Below, piece by piece: positions 1 through 8,585 of a stretch of DNA of 64,000 nucleotides. The stretch is taken from contig NZ_JAEPQA010000027.1 of assembly GCF_017640745.1 (NCBI RefSeq), positions 1 through 64,000 of the forward strand, given 5' to 3'. Under the pieces are notes generated by a model. It searched no databases, was not told the DNA's origin, and was given only the letters and a program-made list of their open reading frames with translations. This DNA is from Nisaea sp. (lineage in GTDB: Bacteria > Pseudomonadota > Alphaproteobacteria > Thalassobaculales > Thalassobaculaceae). Position 1 is the first letter of the stretch. Each line of letters begins with the position of its first letter. Position numbers and translations under genes: made by a program.

Positions 1-1
1 C

Positions 2-73
2 GCGAAGGATCTGGCCGACCGCGGCGAACTCGTCATCGGAGGCTCCGGCGGCGACGACCAGCTGGTCTACTGA
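2..73 (+). CDS. C-terminal fragment of an unidentified protein
   Basis: The window opens inside a reading frame that runs to a TGA at 71-73 and leaves only 23 codons, ending ...GDDQLVY. The frame is open from the left edge with codon use like the neighbouring genes. It stops 18 bases before the end of the convergent amidohydrolase gene, which fits the tail of a real upstream gene. The fragment is too short to assign a family, and no function is proposed. Confidence 0.35.
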   Translation, partial: AKDLADRGELVIGGSGGDDQLVY

Positions 74-91
74 TCCGGCCGCTCCAGCTCT

Positions 92-1315
92 TCAGCCATC
101 CCCGAGCACCGGCAACGGCCGGTGCACGGTCTGCCGGCCGGCCTTGAACGCATAGAGCGGTTGCGAGAGTTCCGCGACCGCCATTGACGGATCCGAATTG
201 TCGATCACCACCAGATCCGCCGTCTTGCCCACCGAGATCCCGTAATCCTTCAGGTTCATCAGTCTCGCGGAGCGGCTCGTCACCATTTCGAGGCAGGCCT
301 TCAGCATTTCGGTGCGGCCGATCTGCGCGACATTGGCATAGAGATTGGCCATCCGGATCAGCGAGCCGTCGCCGAACGGGGTGAAGGGGTTCAGCACGTT
401 GTTGGTGGAGAGCGAGCAGGTCACGCCATGCTCCAGCATCTTGTGCACGGGCGTCACCCCGCGCGGCACCGAATAATCGTGTTCCCGTCCCATCAGGAAG
501 AGATCCGTCGAGGGCAGCACCGTCACTGCGACGCCGGCAGTCGCGAGCCGCCTTGCATAGTCCTCGAATTGCGCCGGCGGCATGGCCGAGAACTTGCTGA
601 CATGGCCGATGGCGACACGTCCGCCCCATCCGTACTCGTCCGTCTTCCGCATCACGTAATCCGCGTCGACGGAAGAGAGGTCGGTCGAGAAATCCAGATG
701 CATGTCGATATCGACATCGAACTCCCGTGCCATCTCGAACACCCGGTCGATCTGGCCGTTCGGATCCGTATCCGTATAGGGCGTGGCGCCGACGCAGCGG
801 GCGCCGTCTTTCAGCGCGGCCACCATCAACTCGTCCGTTCCGGGATTGTTCAGCAATCCCTCCTGCGGGAAGACGCAGATCTCGGTTTCCACAGCCCAGC
901 GCCAGTCCGCGATCGCGGCCTTCACCCCCTCGAGCCCGCGCAAGCCGATCACCGGGTCGACCTCGACATGGGTGCGGATGCGCGTGGTGCCGTTGACGAC
1001 ACATTTGCGCAGGGTGCGGCCCGCCCGCTCCGCGATATCCTCTTCGGTGAAGTCCGGCTTCACGCGCGAGACCTCGGAGATCGCCTCGGCGACGTCGCCG
1101 CGTTCCGAGGAGCAGCGGTGGAGGATGCAGGACTTGTCGAGATGGATATGGGTTTCGACGAACCCGGGCAGCAACAGGCGACCTTCGAGATCCAGGGTGC
1201 GCGCACCGTCGGGAAGCGCTTCGCCGATAGCAGCGATCCTTCCGCCGGCAACGCCGACATCGAGCATCCGGTCCGGCGCCTCCATCAACCGCGCATTGCG
1301 GAACGTCAGATCCAC
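92..1315 (-). CDS. Cytosine-deaminase-like amidohydrolase
   Basis: A 407-residue amidohydrolase-superfamily protein related to cytosine/isoguanine deaminases; it probably hydrolyses a C-N bond of a cyclic amide or amino-heterocycle in the cytoplasm. The HxH metal motif is at about residues 56-58 (ETHIHLDKS). Further expected His positions occur in THVEVDP, DMHLDF and GHVSKF. Where cytosine deaminase has its metal-binding Asp (HDDVFDPW-type), this protein reads STNNVLNPF around residues 303-311, so the usual Asp is Asn. I chose the GTG start at 1315 because GGAGG lies 7 bases upstream at 1323-1327; an in-frame ATG at 1351 would add 12 residues. It is divergent from the NTF2-like gene. The substrate is unknown. 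Confidence 0.88.
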   Translation of the reverse strand: MDLTFRNARLMEAPDRMLDVGVAGGRIAAIGEALPDGARTLDLEGRLLLPGFVETHIHLDKSCILHRCSSERGDVAEAISEVSRVKPDFTEEDIAERAGRTLRKCVVNGTTRIRTHVEVDPVIGLRGLEGVKAAIADWRWAVETEICVFPQEGLLNNPGTDELMVAALKDGARCVGATPYTDTDPNGQIDRVFEMAREFDVDIDMHLDFSTDLSSVDADYVMRKTDEYGWGGRVAIGHVSKFSAMPPAQFEDYARRLATAGVAVTVLPSTDLFLMGREHDYSVPRGVTPVHKMLEHGVTCSLSTNNVLNPFTPFGDGSLIRMANLYANVAQIGRTEMLKACLEMVTSRSARLMNLKDYGISVGKTADLVVIDNSDPSMAVAELSQPLYAFKAGRQTVHRPLPVLGDG

Positions 1316-1424
1316 GGGACGACCTCCAGAAATCGAATGGCTGAACGACACCCCATGGCGCCGACGCAGAAAAGGAGTCTAACTTTATTGCAGGTGCGAA
1401 GGCGAGAGCCGATGGAGGAGCGAA

Positions 1425-1838
1425 ATGGCGGTGGACGATGAAGTGCAAGAGGCCAGGAGCATGGTCGAGCGTTTCCTTGAGGTTTCCATGATCCCGGATC
1501 CGGACAGCGCCGCCCGGTTTCTCGCGCCGGATGCAGAGATCTATTTCACCGGCAAGACGCGCATGTTCCATCCTCGGGAAATGGCGGCCTACAACGCGTG
1601 CCGGTACAAATGGGTGAAGAAGAAGTTCGGGACCCTCGATATCGCCCGAGCCGAAGATCACATCGTGGCCTACGGAACCGGCACGCTCTACGGGGAATGG
1701 CCTGACGGAACGCCGTTCGAGGGCAACCGCTATGTCGACCGCTTCGAAATCCGCAACGGCAAGATCACCCGCATCGATGTCCTGAATGACAGCGCCGAAC
1801 GACTCCTTAAGCGACAGGCCGGAGAACCGGAAATCTGA
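1425..1838 (+). CDS. SnoaL/NTF2-like fold protein
   Basis: A 137-residue protein with the size and pattern of the SnoaL-like NTF2 superfamily. It has an N-terminal helix (VERFLEVSMIPDPD), a repeated aromatic-rich beta sheet (YFTGKTRMF, VAYGTGTLYGEWPDGTPF) and a closing strand FEIRNGKITRIDV. Proteins of this fold are small cytoplasmic enzymes (isomerase, dehydratase) or ligand-binding domains, and the sequence alone does not separate these. GAGGAG precedes the ATG by about 5 bases. It is divergent from the amidohydrolase gene, with about 110 bases between them, so it may share that promoter region and substrate, but this is inference. Confidence 0.75.
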   Translation: MAVDDEVQEARSMVERFLEVSMIPDPDSAARFLAPDAEIYFTGKTRMFHPREMAAYNACRYKWVKKKFGTLDIARAEDHIVAYGTGTLYGEWPDGTPFEGNRYVDRFEIRNGKITRIDVLNDSAERLLKRQAGEPEI

Positions 1839-1966
1839 CCGGCGTTCCGCGTGATCAGCGCCACCACTTATTCGCGCATCGCTTGACGCCAGCACGTCAG
1901 GCTCCTCAAACTCCAGCTTTCATTCGGCCGAAGGCCGACGCTCAGGGTTGGGGACCGGAGAGCAGA

Positions 1967-2422
1967 ATGCGAAAACTTCTTATGAGCCTGGCGACGCTCC
2001 TGATGCTCGCCACAGGCGCCGCAGCTCAGGATGCGGGCACCATCGGCAGGGTCAAGGTCGCAAGCGGCGAAGCCAGCGTGCAGCGGGACGGAAAGATGCT
2101 CCCGGCATCCGAGGGCTTCGACGTCGAACGCAAGGACACGCTCATGACCGGCGCAGACGGGTCGCTCGGCATTACGCTGAACGACGGTACACTGATCTCT
2201 CTCGGCCCGAACTCGCGCTTCGAGCTGGCCGCCTTCGAATTCTCGCCGAGGCGGGATGCCTTCAATTTCTTCGGCAAGATCCTGGAAGGTACGCTGATCT
2301 ACCAGTCCGGCCGGATCGGCAAGATCGCGCCGGAAAAGACCCGGATAGAGACCCCCCTCTCTGTCATCGCGGTACGCGGGACACGTTTCGCTGTCCGCGT
2401 TCCGGCAAGCTCGGGGAACTAG
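1967..2422 (+). CDS. Secreted FecR-domain protein
   Basis: A 151-residue exported protein. Residues 1-22 form a signal peptide (MRKLLMSLATLLMLATGAAA). The rest is a FecR domain: VASGEASVQRDGK, a variable strand, TGADGSLGITLNDGTLISLGPNSRF, and the end IAVRGTRFAV. FecR-domain proteins are periplasmic beta-rich modules. A longer frame begins at 1883, but the ATG at 1967 follows GGAG and gives the signal peptide directly. It lies 3 bases before the OmpA-family gene and upstream of a CHASE2 kinase, so the three probably form one envelope-sensing operon. It lacks the N-terminal cytoplasmic helix of the classical FecR anti-sigma factor. Confidence 0.88.
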   Translation: MRKLLMSLATLLMLATGAAAQDAGTIGRVKVASGEASVQRDGKMLPASEGFDVERKDTLMTGADGSLGITLNDGTLISLGPNSRFELAAFEFSPRRDAFNFFGKILEGTLIYQSGRIGKIAPEKTRIETPLSVIAVRGTRFAVRVPASSGN

Positions 2423-2425
2423 ACG

Positions 2426-3469
2426 ATGCGTGCAAAGACACCTTTCCGCCCGCTCCGCGCCCTTCTTGCCGTTACGGCATTGACCCTCGGCATGAGCGCC
2501 TGTGCCTTCGGTCCCTATGACACGGAGGAACTCAAGCAGCTTCCGCCGCCCGACTCCCAGTTCCTGCAGACCCTGAGCGCCGAGTACACGTCACTCGGTG
2601 ACCTCGAACGCGAGGAATATGACTGGCCGGATACCGCCAGGTTCTACGACCGTGCCATCCGGGCGGCGAAGGGCGAGGTTTTCGAGCCGGAACCCCTGGA
2701 TGCCCGCGATCTCACGCCGGCGGCCCTTGAGGAACTCGCGGAGGCCCGCACCCGTCTCATGGCGCTGTTCTCCGCCGGTGCCAGATCCATCGCCGGACCG
2801 GGAAGCGCCCGCGGTCAGGCCGGGTTCGACTGCTGGATGCAGGAACTCGAGGAAGGCCACCAGCCCGACGACATCGCCGCATGCCGGGCAATCTTCGTTG
2901 CCGCCGTCACCGAGATCGAAGGGGCGGTAAAGGGCGCGCTCGTGGTGCTGCTGCCCGACGCCGACGGAAAACTCGGCGCCGTCAGCGTCGGCAATCCGGG
3001 AGGCCAGGTCCTGCTCGACACGGAACGGGCAAGCGCGCTGGTCGCGGCGGCGAACGCCGCGCCGCAAAGCTCCGGCATCTTCGATCCGGCGGATGTCCAG
3101 ATCGTGTTCGGAGACGCGATCGCGGCCAGCCCGGTGCCCCCGGTGACCTTCATCCTCTATTTCGAGCAGGGCACCGACACGCTCACACCGGCCTCTCAGG
3201 AGCTTCTCGCACAGGTTCTGGAAACGATCCGCACCCGGAAACTGCCCCAGGTCGAGATCTCGGGACACACCGATAGGGCCGGCTCCGTCGCCTATAACGA
3301 CGGACTGGCTCTCGACCGGGCCCGGATCGTCAACTCCTCGGTGCTCGGCCTCGGTGTCCCCGAGCGGGTGGTTACGGTCGAATCCTTCGGCGAACGCGCG
3401 CCGATCGTTCCGACCGCGGACGGCGTTTCCGAACCCCGCAACCGGCGGGTCGAGATCGTCATCCGCTAG
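2426..3469 (+). CDS. OmpA-family lipoprotein
   Basis: A 347-residue protein with an N-terminal export signal ending in a lipobox-like stretch (LGMSAC, Cys at about residue 26) and a C-terminal OmpA/Pal peptidoglycan-binding domain from about residue 240. The domain shows FEQGTDTLTPASQELL, the signature ISGHTDRAGSVAYNDGLALDRA and the ending EPRNRRVEIVIR. The middle section (about residues 40-235) is not recognisable and may be helical or repeat-like. The lipid anchor and OmpA domain place it between the outer membrane and peptidoglycan. It sits 3 bases after the FecR gene and upstream of the CHASE2 kinase gene, suggesting co-expression as an envelope sensor or tether. Confidence 0.88.
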   Translation: MRAKTPFRPLRALLAVTALTLGMSACAFGPYDTEELKQLPPPDSQFLQTLSAEYTSLGDLEREEYDWPDTARFYDRAIRAAKGEVFEPEPLDARDLTPAALEELAEARTRLMALFSAGARSIAGPGSARGQAGFDCWMQELEEGHQPDDIAACRAIFVAAVTEIEGAVKGALVVLLPDADGKLGAVSVGNPGGQVLLDTERASALVAAANAAPQSSGIFDPADVQIVFGDAIAASPVPPVTFILYFEQGTDTLTPASQELLAQVLETIRTRKLPQVEISGHTDRAGSVAYNDGLALDRARIVNSSVLGLGVPERVVTVESFGERAPIVPTADGVSEPRNRRVEIVIR

Positions 3470-3500
3470 CCTCCTTGCCTGCCCCGGGCATCCCGGGTTC

Positions 3501-3525
3501 GTATGGGCCGGGTTCACGCCCATAC
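3501..3525 (+). other. Intercistronic stem-loop between OmpA-lipoprotein and kinase genes
   Basis: GTATGGGC at 3501-3508 pairs exactly with GCCCATAC at 3518-3525 around a 9-base loop. It lies in the 147-base gap between the OmpA-family gene and the sensor kinase. There is no T-run after it, so it looks more like an mRNA-processing or partial-attenuation stem than a full terminator. Confidence 0.4.
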
Positions 3526-3616
3526 CGCATGGCGCTACCGTCATCCGGAAGGCTGGCTCATACAGAAACCGCAGAGAGGGCGCTATCCGCCGCGCCGCTG
3601 CACCACCGAGGCTTGA

Positions 3617-6523
3617 ATGGACGGCAGAGCACGCAACGAGATCGGCCAGGCGCTGCCAGCGGAAGGCAGTGCGTTTCCGTGGCTGGACGATCAGGATGAA
3701 GGCCGGCCCGCGAAATTCGTTCGCCAAGGCAGGCTGATCGCCCTGCTTCTGCTTCTTCTGCTCGTTGTCCTCCGAGTCCTCGATGTCTCGCCGCTCGAGA
3801 TTCCCCGGCTCTGGGCCTTCGACCAGCAGATCGGACTGCGCGCAGCTCCACCCGTCCCTTCTCCCGTGCTTGCCGTCGACGTGACGGATGAGAGCCTGGC
3901 GCAGATGGGCCAGTGGCCCTGGCCGAGACGGTACTATGCCGATCTGGTCGAGAAGCTCCATCAGGCGGGTGCGGCGATGATCGTCTTCGACATCCTGTTC
4001 GCTGAACCGGACCGGATGTCGCCCGACCTGCTCGCCGAGACGCTCCCCGGTCTTGAAGCCGATCTTCGCCGCACTCTCTCGGAACGGGGCAGCTACGACG
4101 ATGATCTCGCGGCGGCCATCCGCCTGCTTCCGACGGTGACCGCGACCGCGGCGGCACCCGCCGGAACAGAGGATCCGGACGGTACGAAGCGGCAAGGCCG
4201 CTTCGCGGTGCGCGGCACACCGGACCTCGGGAGCCTGCCCGACATCGGTGGTGTAATCGAGAATATCCCCGTGCTCAGCGCGGCGAGCGCCGGCGCGGGC
4301 ATCGTCAATCTGCTTCCGGAACCGGACGGTAACGCGCGCCGTGTCCCGGCCGTGTTCCATGTCCTGGACCGGCTGGAACCCGGCCTCGCACTCGAAGCAG
4401 CGCGTGTCGCTCTCGGTCAATCCGGAATGTTGCTGGAGGTTCCCTCAGCCCTGGGATTAAGCGGCATCTCGGTGGGTCCCCTATACGTGCCGACCGACCG
4501 GGAGGGCCGGGTCTGGATCGACACCGCCCGGCCAGAGCGGGTCACGGCAGTCGCGGCCCATGACGTGCTTCAGGGCAACGTCCCGGCCGCAGATATCGAG
4601 GGCCGCATCGTGATGATCGGCACCTCCGCTTCCGGCATCGGAGACCGGGTCCGGGCTGCCGGAAGAGAAAACTTCTCGGCATTGCGGTTCCAGGCGCTTG
4701 CGCTCGATACCATTCTGACGGGTCGTACGCCGGCCCGCCCGCCGGTGTTCGCACCTCTGGAAATCGCCGCGACGCTTCTCCTGTGCGGTCTGATGATCTG
4801 GCTATTGCCGTCGCTGACTCTGGCCTGGAAACCGGTGGCTGCCTTTTCGCTGACCGCCGGCGCGGCGGGGCTCACGGCGGCCGCGCATGCAGGTTTCGGC
4901 GTCCTCCTCGATCCGACCTTTCCCGGCCTCGCGTTTCTGCTCACCGGCGCGATTTTCGTCCTTTCGGATCTCCGTGCGGAGATCTTCCTCCGGCGCCGCA
5001 ACGAGACGACGCTGAAACGGCATGATGCCTATATCCGGGAAGTCGTCGATGCCAGCTTCGACGCGATCGTGACAGTCGGGGAGGATGCCCGGATCCGTAC
5101 TGCGAACCGGGCCGCCGGGCATCTCTTCGGCCTTCCGGCCGCGCATCTGATCGGGCATCCGGTCGCGGGCCGCCTGCGCGGAGACTGGGCGGAAGGCCTT
5201 TCGGCCGAACCCGCGGATCACCTGCGCCGCGCCGCAGGTTCCGGGGGCATCCTTGAAGCCGATATCCTCGACCCGGACGGCACAACCTCCCATCCGACGG
5301 AGATAACGCTGGCCGCATCTGTGGCCGGAACCGAACGGATCTATGTGCTCGTGCTGAGAGATGTCTCGGTCCGGAAGGCGGCGGAAGCGTCTGCCGATCG
5401 GGCGGCCCAGCGCCTGCGCGACGCCATCGACTCGATCTCCGACGGCTTCGCGCTGTTTTCTCCGGACCGGAGGCTCGTGCTCTGCAACCGCCATTTCCGC
5501 GACATGCTCGGTTCCGCCGGCGATCTCGCCGAACCCGGCGCGCCTTATGCGACGATGCTGGAACGCTTCTCCGAGATCAGGCGCGGATCCACGACCGGAG
5601 ACGAGCGGTCCGGCTCTTGGATTGCCGGCCGGCTTGCATCCTTCGGCTCCGACAGTGCGCCTTGTGAACTCGCCACCACCGACGGCAAGTGGTACCGCAT
5701 CGACGAACGCCGCACCGCCGATGCCGGGATGGTCTGCGTCTATACGGATATCAGCGAACTCAAGAACCGCGAACTCGAGCTTGGAGCGGCAAAGGAACTG
5801 GCGGAGCGGGCAAGCCGCGCCAAATCGGAGTTCCTCGCCAACATGAGTCACGAGCTCCGGACTCCGCTCAATGCCATCATCGGCTTTGCCGACATGCTGC
5901 GCAGCCAGCCATACGGCCCGCTCGGCAACGGGCGCTATCTCGGTTATGCGGGCGACATTTCCAACAGCGGCTTCCGCCTCCTCGCAATGATCGATCAGAT
6001 CCTCGAATTCGCCCGGCTGGAGAAACTCCCGACCACGGTCGAAGCGGTCGCGACGGAGCCCGCCGCAATCATCCGGAACGCGCTGACCGACCTGATCCCG
6101 GCCATCCAGCAGCGCGGGATCACAGTGGAAACCGCACTCGCGAGCGATATGCCGAACCTGCTCGCGGACCCGCAGATGCTGTACCAGATCGTGCAGAACC
6201 TGATCGGCAACGCCGTCAAGTTCTCGCGGGACGGCGCATCGATCGAGATTGGTGGATGGTGTGACGAGCAGAACAGGATCGCCCTTTCCGTGCGTGACCA
6301 TGGGATCGGAATACCGCCGGAGCTGATCGCCCTCGTCACCCAGCCCTTCTGGCAGCGCCCGGGCGCGATGACGAGCACGCATGACGGCGTCGGCCTCGGC
6401 CTCGCCATCGTCAGCGCTCATGTCGAAGCCCATGGCGCGAAGCTCAAGATCGACAGCACGCCCGGAGAAGGAACGACGGTGACAATTACCTTCCCGGCAT
6501 CGCGCACCCTGGCGCGCGCCTGA
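3617..6523 (+). CDS. CHASE2-PAS-PAS sensor histidine kinase
   Basis: A 968-residue membrane sensor kinase. A transmembrane helix at about residues 39-56 is followed by a large extracytoplasmic CHASE2 domain (about 60-370; VLAVDVTDESL, WPWPRRYYADL, IVFDILFAEPD). Two or three more membrane helices lie at about 375-450. Then come a PAS domain (VVDASFDAIVTVGEDARI), a second PAS-like domain (DSISDGFALFSPDRRLVLC), a HisKA box with phospho-acceptor His at about 745 (MSHELRTPLNAIIGF), and an ATPase domain with N box (QNLIGNAVKFS), G1 (DHGIGIPPEL) and G2 (GVGLGLAI). No receiver domain or adjacent response regulator is present, so the partner is elsewhere. It probably reads an envelope signal handled by the FecR and OmpA proteins. 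Confidence 0.93.
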   Translation: MDGRARNEIGQALPAEGSAFPWLDDQDEGRPAKFVRQGRLIALLLLLLLVVLRVLDVSPLEIPRLWAFDQQIGLRAAPPVPSPVLAVDVTDESLAQMGQWPWPRRYYADLVEKLHQAGAAMIVFDILFAEPDRMSPDLLAETLPGLEADLRRTLSERGSYDDDLAAAIRLLPTVTATAAAPAGTEDPDGTKRQGRFAVRGTPDLGSLPDIGGVIENIPVLSAASAGAGIVNLLPEPDGNARRVPAVFHVLDRLEPGLALEAARVALGQSGMLLEVPSALGLSGISVGPLYVPTDREGRVWIDTARPERVTAVAAHDVLQGNVPAADIEGRIVMIGTSASGIGDRVRAAGRENFSALRFQALALDTILTGRTPARPPVFAPLEIAATLLLCGLMIWLLPSLTLAWKPVAAFSLTAGAAGLTAAAHAGFGVLLDPTFPGLAFLLTGAIFVLSDLRAEIFLRRRNETTLKRHDAYIREVVDASFDAIVTVGEDARIRTANRAAGHLFGLPAAHLIGHPVAGRLRGDWAEGLSAEPADHLRRAAGSGGILEADILDPDGTTSHPTEITLAASVAGTERIYVLVLRDVSVRKAAEASADRAAQRLRDAIDSISDGFALFSPDRRLVLCNRHFRDMLGSAGDLAEPGAPYATMLERFSEIRRGSTTGDERSGSWIAGRLASFGSDSAPCELATTDGKWYRIDERRTADAGMVCVYTDISELKNRELELGAAKELAERASRAKSEFLANMSHELRTPLNAIIGFADMLRSQPYGPLGNGRYLGYAGDISNSGFRLLAMIDQILEFARLEKLPTTVEAVATEPAAIIRNALTDLIPAIQQRGITVETALASDMPNLLADPQMLYQIVQNLIGNAVKFSRDGASIEIGGWCDEQNRIALSVRDHGIGIPPELIALVTQPFWQRPGAMTSTHDGVGLGLAIVSAHVEAHGAKLKIDSTPGEGTTVTITFPASRTLARA

Positions 6524-6621
6524 TCTGCTCCGCGCCAAGACGCAGTTTATGTATTCACTTTTCTGAATCTCGCACACGGAATCGCTGTTTTTGCGCCTCA
6601 AAGAGCCAAAATCTCGAATAT

Positions 6622-6631
6622 CTGTATACAG
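6622..6631. promoter_or_regulatory. GTATAC-type palindrome upstream of pca regulator
   Basis: CTGTATACAG is a perfect 10-base palindrome in the A+T-rich gap before the GntR regulator gene, 58 bases ahead of its start. The same GTATAC core occurs upstream of vanA and between tcuA and the second ThDP gene. FCD-subfamily GntR proteins commonly bind short palindromes of this kind, so an autoregulatory operator is likely. Confidence 0.5.
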
Positions 6632-6689
6632 CTTGGTTTTTGATTCTTAATATTCCAACGCAATCCAGCAAGAGATTGGAGCGGGGAGA

Positions 6690-7430
6690 ATGACAAACGC
6701 GACCGAGGACCGCCTGCCGACGCAGTCGCAGCGCGCACTCGAAGGCATTCGCGAGTTGTTGTTCTCCGGTGTTTTCGTGCCCGGAGCCCGCCTGTCCGAG
6801 CCGGCCATCGCCGACCGTCTGCAGATTTCCCGCACCCCGGTCCGCGCAGCCCTCGCCCGCCTCGAGCAGGAAGGCGTGGTCGACGCGATCCCGTCGGGCG
6901 GCTTCGCGGTCCGCAGTTTCGCCCCGAGAGACATTCTCGACGCCATCGAACTGCGCGGCGTGCTGGAAGGCACCGCGGCGCGCCTCGCCGCCGAGCGCGG
7001 GATCTCACCGGCCCAGTCCATCGCCATGCAAAAGATTCTGGCGGAGATCGACGAGGTTCTGGAGGCAACGCATTACGCCCTAGACCATGACAGCTACACG
7101 CGCTGCAATGCCGCATTCCACGAGCTCGTCAAGAACGCAGCCGACAGTCCGGTCATCGGGCGCGAGATCTCCCGGCTTGTCTCGCTTCCTTTCTCGGGCC
7201 CGAACGCCCTGCTGATGGTTCAGCGCGAACTGCCGGAATTTCACGGCTCTCTGCTGCTCGCCCAGTCGCAGCACAAGGCAATCCTGGAGGCGATCGAGCT
7301 GCGCGAGGGCACCCGCGCGGAGAACCTCGCCCGCGAACATGCGCGGCTCGCGCGCCGCAATCTCGAGGTCGCGATGAACGACGACCGGATCAAGGCGCGT
7401 TACCCGGCCCTCACCCTGGTGACCGGCTGA
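6690..7430 (+). CDS. GntR-family (FCD) regulator of pca genes
   Basis: A 246-residue transcription regulator. The N-terminal winged helix (about residues 15-80) contains SEPAIADRLQISRTPVRAAL, then VIDAIELRGVLEGTAARLAA-type FCD sequence over about 90-230, where His/Asp residues usually bind a metal and an organic-acid effector. GGAGCGGGGAG precedes the ATG. It is very similar to the GntR protein encoded at 11575-12324, so the two are paralogues. It lies 34 bases upstream of pcaC and so probably controls the protocatechuate genes, with an aromatic acid as inducer. Function is by family and context. Confidence 0.9.
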   Translation: MTNATEDRLPTQSQRALEGIRELLFSGVFVPGARLSEPAIADRLQISRTPVRAALARLEQEGVVDAIPSGGFAVRSFAPRDILDAIELRGVLEGTAARLAAERGISPAQSIAMQKILAEIDEVLEATHYALDHDSYTRCNAAFHELVKNAADSPVIGREISRLVSLPFSGPNALLMVQRELPEFHGSLLLAQSQHKAILEAIELREGTRAENLAREHARLARRNLEVAMNDDRIKARYPALTLVTG

Positions 7431-7464
7431 CGCACAAATGACTGACCAGCATGGAGCCATCTGA

Positions 7465-7845
7465 ATGAGTGAACGCTACGACAACGGCATGAAGATCCGC
7501 CGCTCGGTCCTGGGAGACGCCCATGTCGACCGCGCCGAGGCGGCGAAGACGGCGTTCGACGAACCGTTCCAGAGCTTCATCACCGAGGGCGCCTGGGGTA
7601 CCGTCTGGGCGAGCGACAAGCTGACCAAGCGCGAGCGCTCCATGATCACCCTCGCCCTGCTCGCGGCGCTCGGCCAATGGGACGAGGTGGCGATGCATGT
7701 GCGCGCCACGGCCAATACCGGCGCGACGCCCGAGGATGTCCGAGAGGCGATGATGCATGTCGCGGTCTATGCCGGCGTTCCGGCGGCGAACCATGCCCTC
7801 AAGATCATCAAGAAGACCTATTCCGAGATGGGAGTGAAGATATGA
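7465..7845 (+). CDS. pcaC: 4-carboxymuconolactone decarboxylase
   Basis: A 126-residue protein of the carboxymuconolactone decarboxylase/AhpD fold and of normal length. In the beta-ketoadipate pathway this enzyme decarboxylates 4-carboxymuconolactone to beta-ketoadipate enol-lactone. Recognisable segments are [43 protein letters not shown] and the family segment [19 protein letters not shown]. Its stop overlaps the pcaH start (ATGA), so the genes are translationally coupled. The pathway steps between ring cleavage and this one (pcaB) and after it (pcaD, pcaIJ, pcaF) are not in the window. Confidence 0.95.
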   Translation: MSERYDNGMKIRRSVLGDAHVDRAEAAKTAFDEPFQSFITEGAWGTVWASDKLTKRERSMITLALLAALGQWDEVAMHVRATANTGATPEDVREAMMHVAVYAGVPAANHALKIIKKTYSEMGVKI

Positions 7846-8585
7846 GCCTGACGAACCAGAGGCCGGCAGCCAGTTTCTTTGCCAGGGACCGGGGCTGGCA
7901 ACCGGAGGCACTGACCCCGCAATACAAAACCTCGGTCGCGCGCTCGCCGAGCCGGGCGCTGCTCAGCATGCCGCAGACCCTGAGCGAGATCACCGGCCCG
8001 GTGTTCGGACACAACATCATCGGCCCGCTGGACAACGATCTGATCCTGAACTTCGCCAAACCGGGCGAGAGCGCGATCGGCCCGCGGATCTACGTCTATG
8101 GCCGCGTGCTCGACGAGACCGGCCGGGGCGTTCCGAACGTGCTCGTGGAGTTCTGGCAGGCCAATGCCGGCGGCCGTTATCGCCACGCCAAGGAAGGTTA
8201 TATCGCGCCGCTCGATCCGAATTTCGGCGGCTGCGGGCGCTGCATCACCGCAGAGGACGGCTCTTACGAGTTCCGGACCGTGCAGCCCGGCCCCTATCCC
8301 TGGCCGAACCGTGGCAACGACTGGCGCCCGGCGCATATTCATTTCTCGCTGTTCGGACAGGGCTTCGCCCAGCGTCTGATCACGCAGATGTATTTCGAAG
8401 GCGATCCGATGATCTGGAAATGCCCGATCGTCGACGTGGTGCCGCACCGCGAGGGCATCGAAAGCCTGATCGCCCAGCTCGACATGGACAGCACCGTGCC
8501 GATGGATGCCCGTGCCTACAAATTCGACATGGTCCTGCGCGGCCGGCGCTCGACCCTGTTCGAGAATCGCCTGGAGGGGAACTGA
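7842..8585 (+). CDS. pcaH: Protocatechuate 3,4-dioxygenase beta subunit
   Basis: A 247-residue beta subunit of the intradiol dioxygenase that opens protocatechuate to 3-carboxy-cis,cis-muconate. The N-terminal PcaH extension (about residues 1-60) precedes the intradiol domain: [32 protein letters not shown], then GPYPWPN and WRPAHIHFS, which contain the tyrosine and paired His ligands of the non-haem Fe(III). The catalytic iron belongs to this subunit in the family, consistent with these ligands. The ATG at 7842 overlaps the pcaC stop, and the gene stop overlaps the pcaG start (TGATG). Confidence 0.96.
   Translation: MSLTNQRPAASFFARDRGWQPEALTPQYKTSVARSPSRALLSMPQTLSEITGPVFGHNIIGPLDNDLILNFAKPGESAIGPRIYVYGRVLDETGRGVPNVLVEFWQANAGGRYRHAKEGYIAPLDPNFGGCGRCITAEDGSYEFRTVQPGPYPWPNRGNDWRPAHIHFSLFGQGFAQRLITQMYFEGDPMIWKCPIVDVVPHREGIESLIAQLDMDSTVPMDARAYKFDMVLRGRRSTLFENRLEGN

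Noticed and set aside
2591-6601. Two minus-strand frames of about 600 codons over the OmpA and kinase genes
   Set aside because: They overlap genes with unambiguous domains and show only composition-driven sequence.
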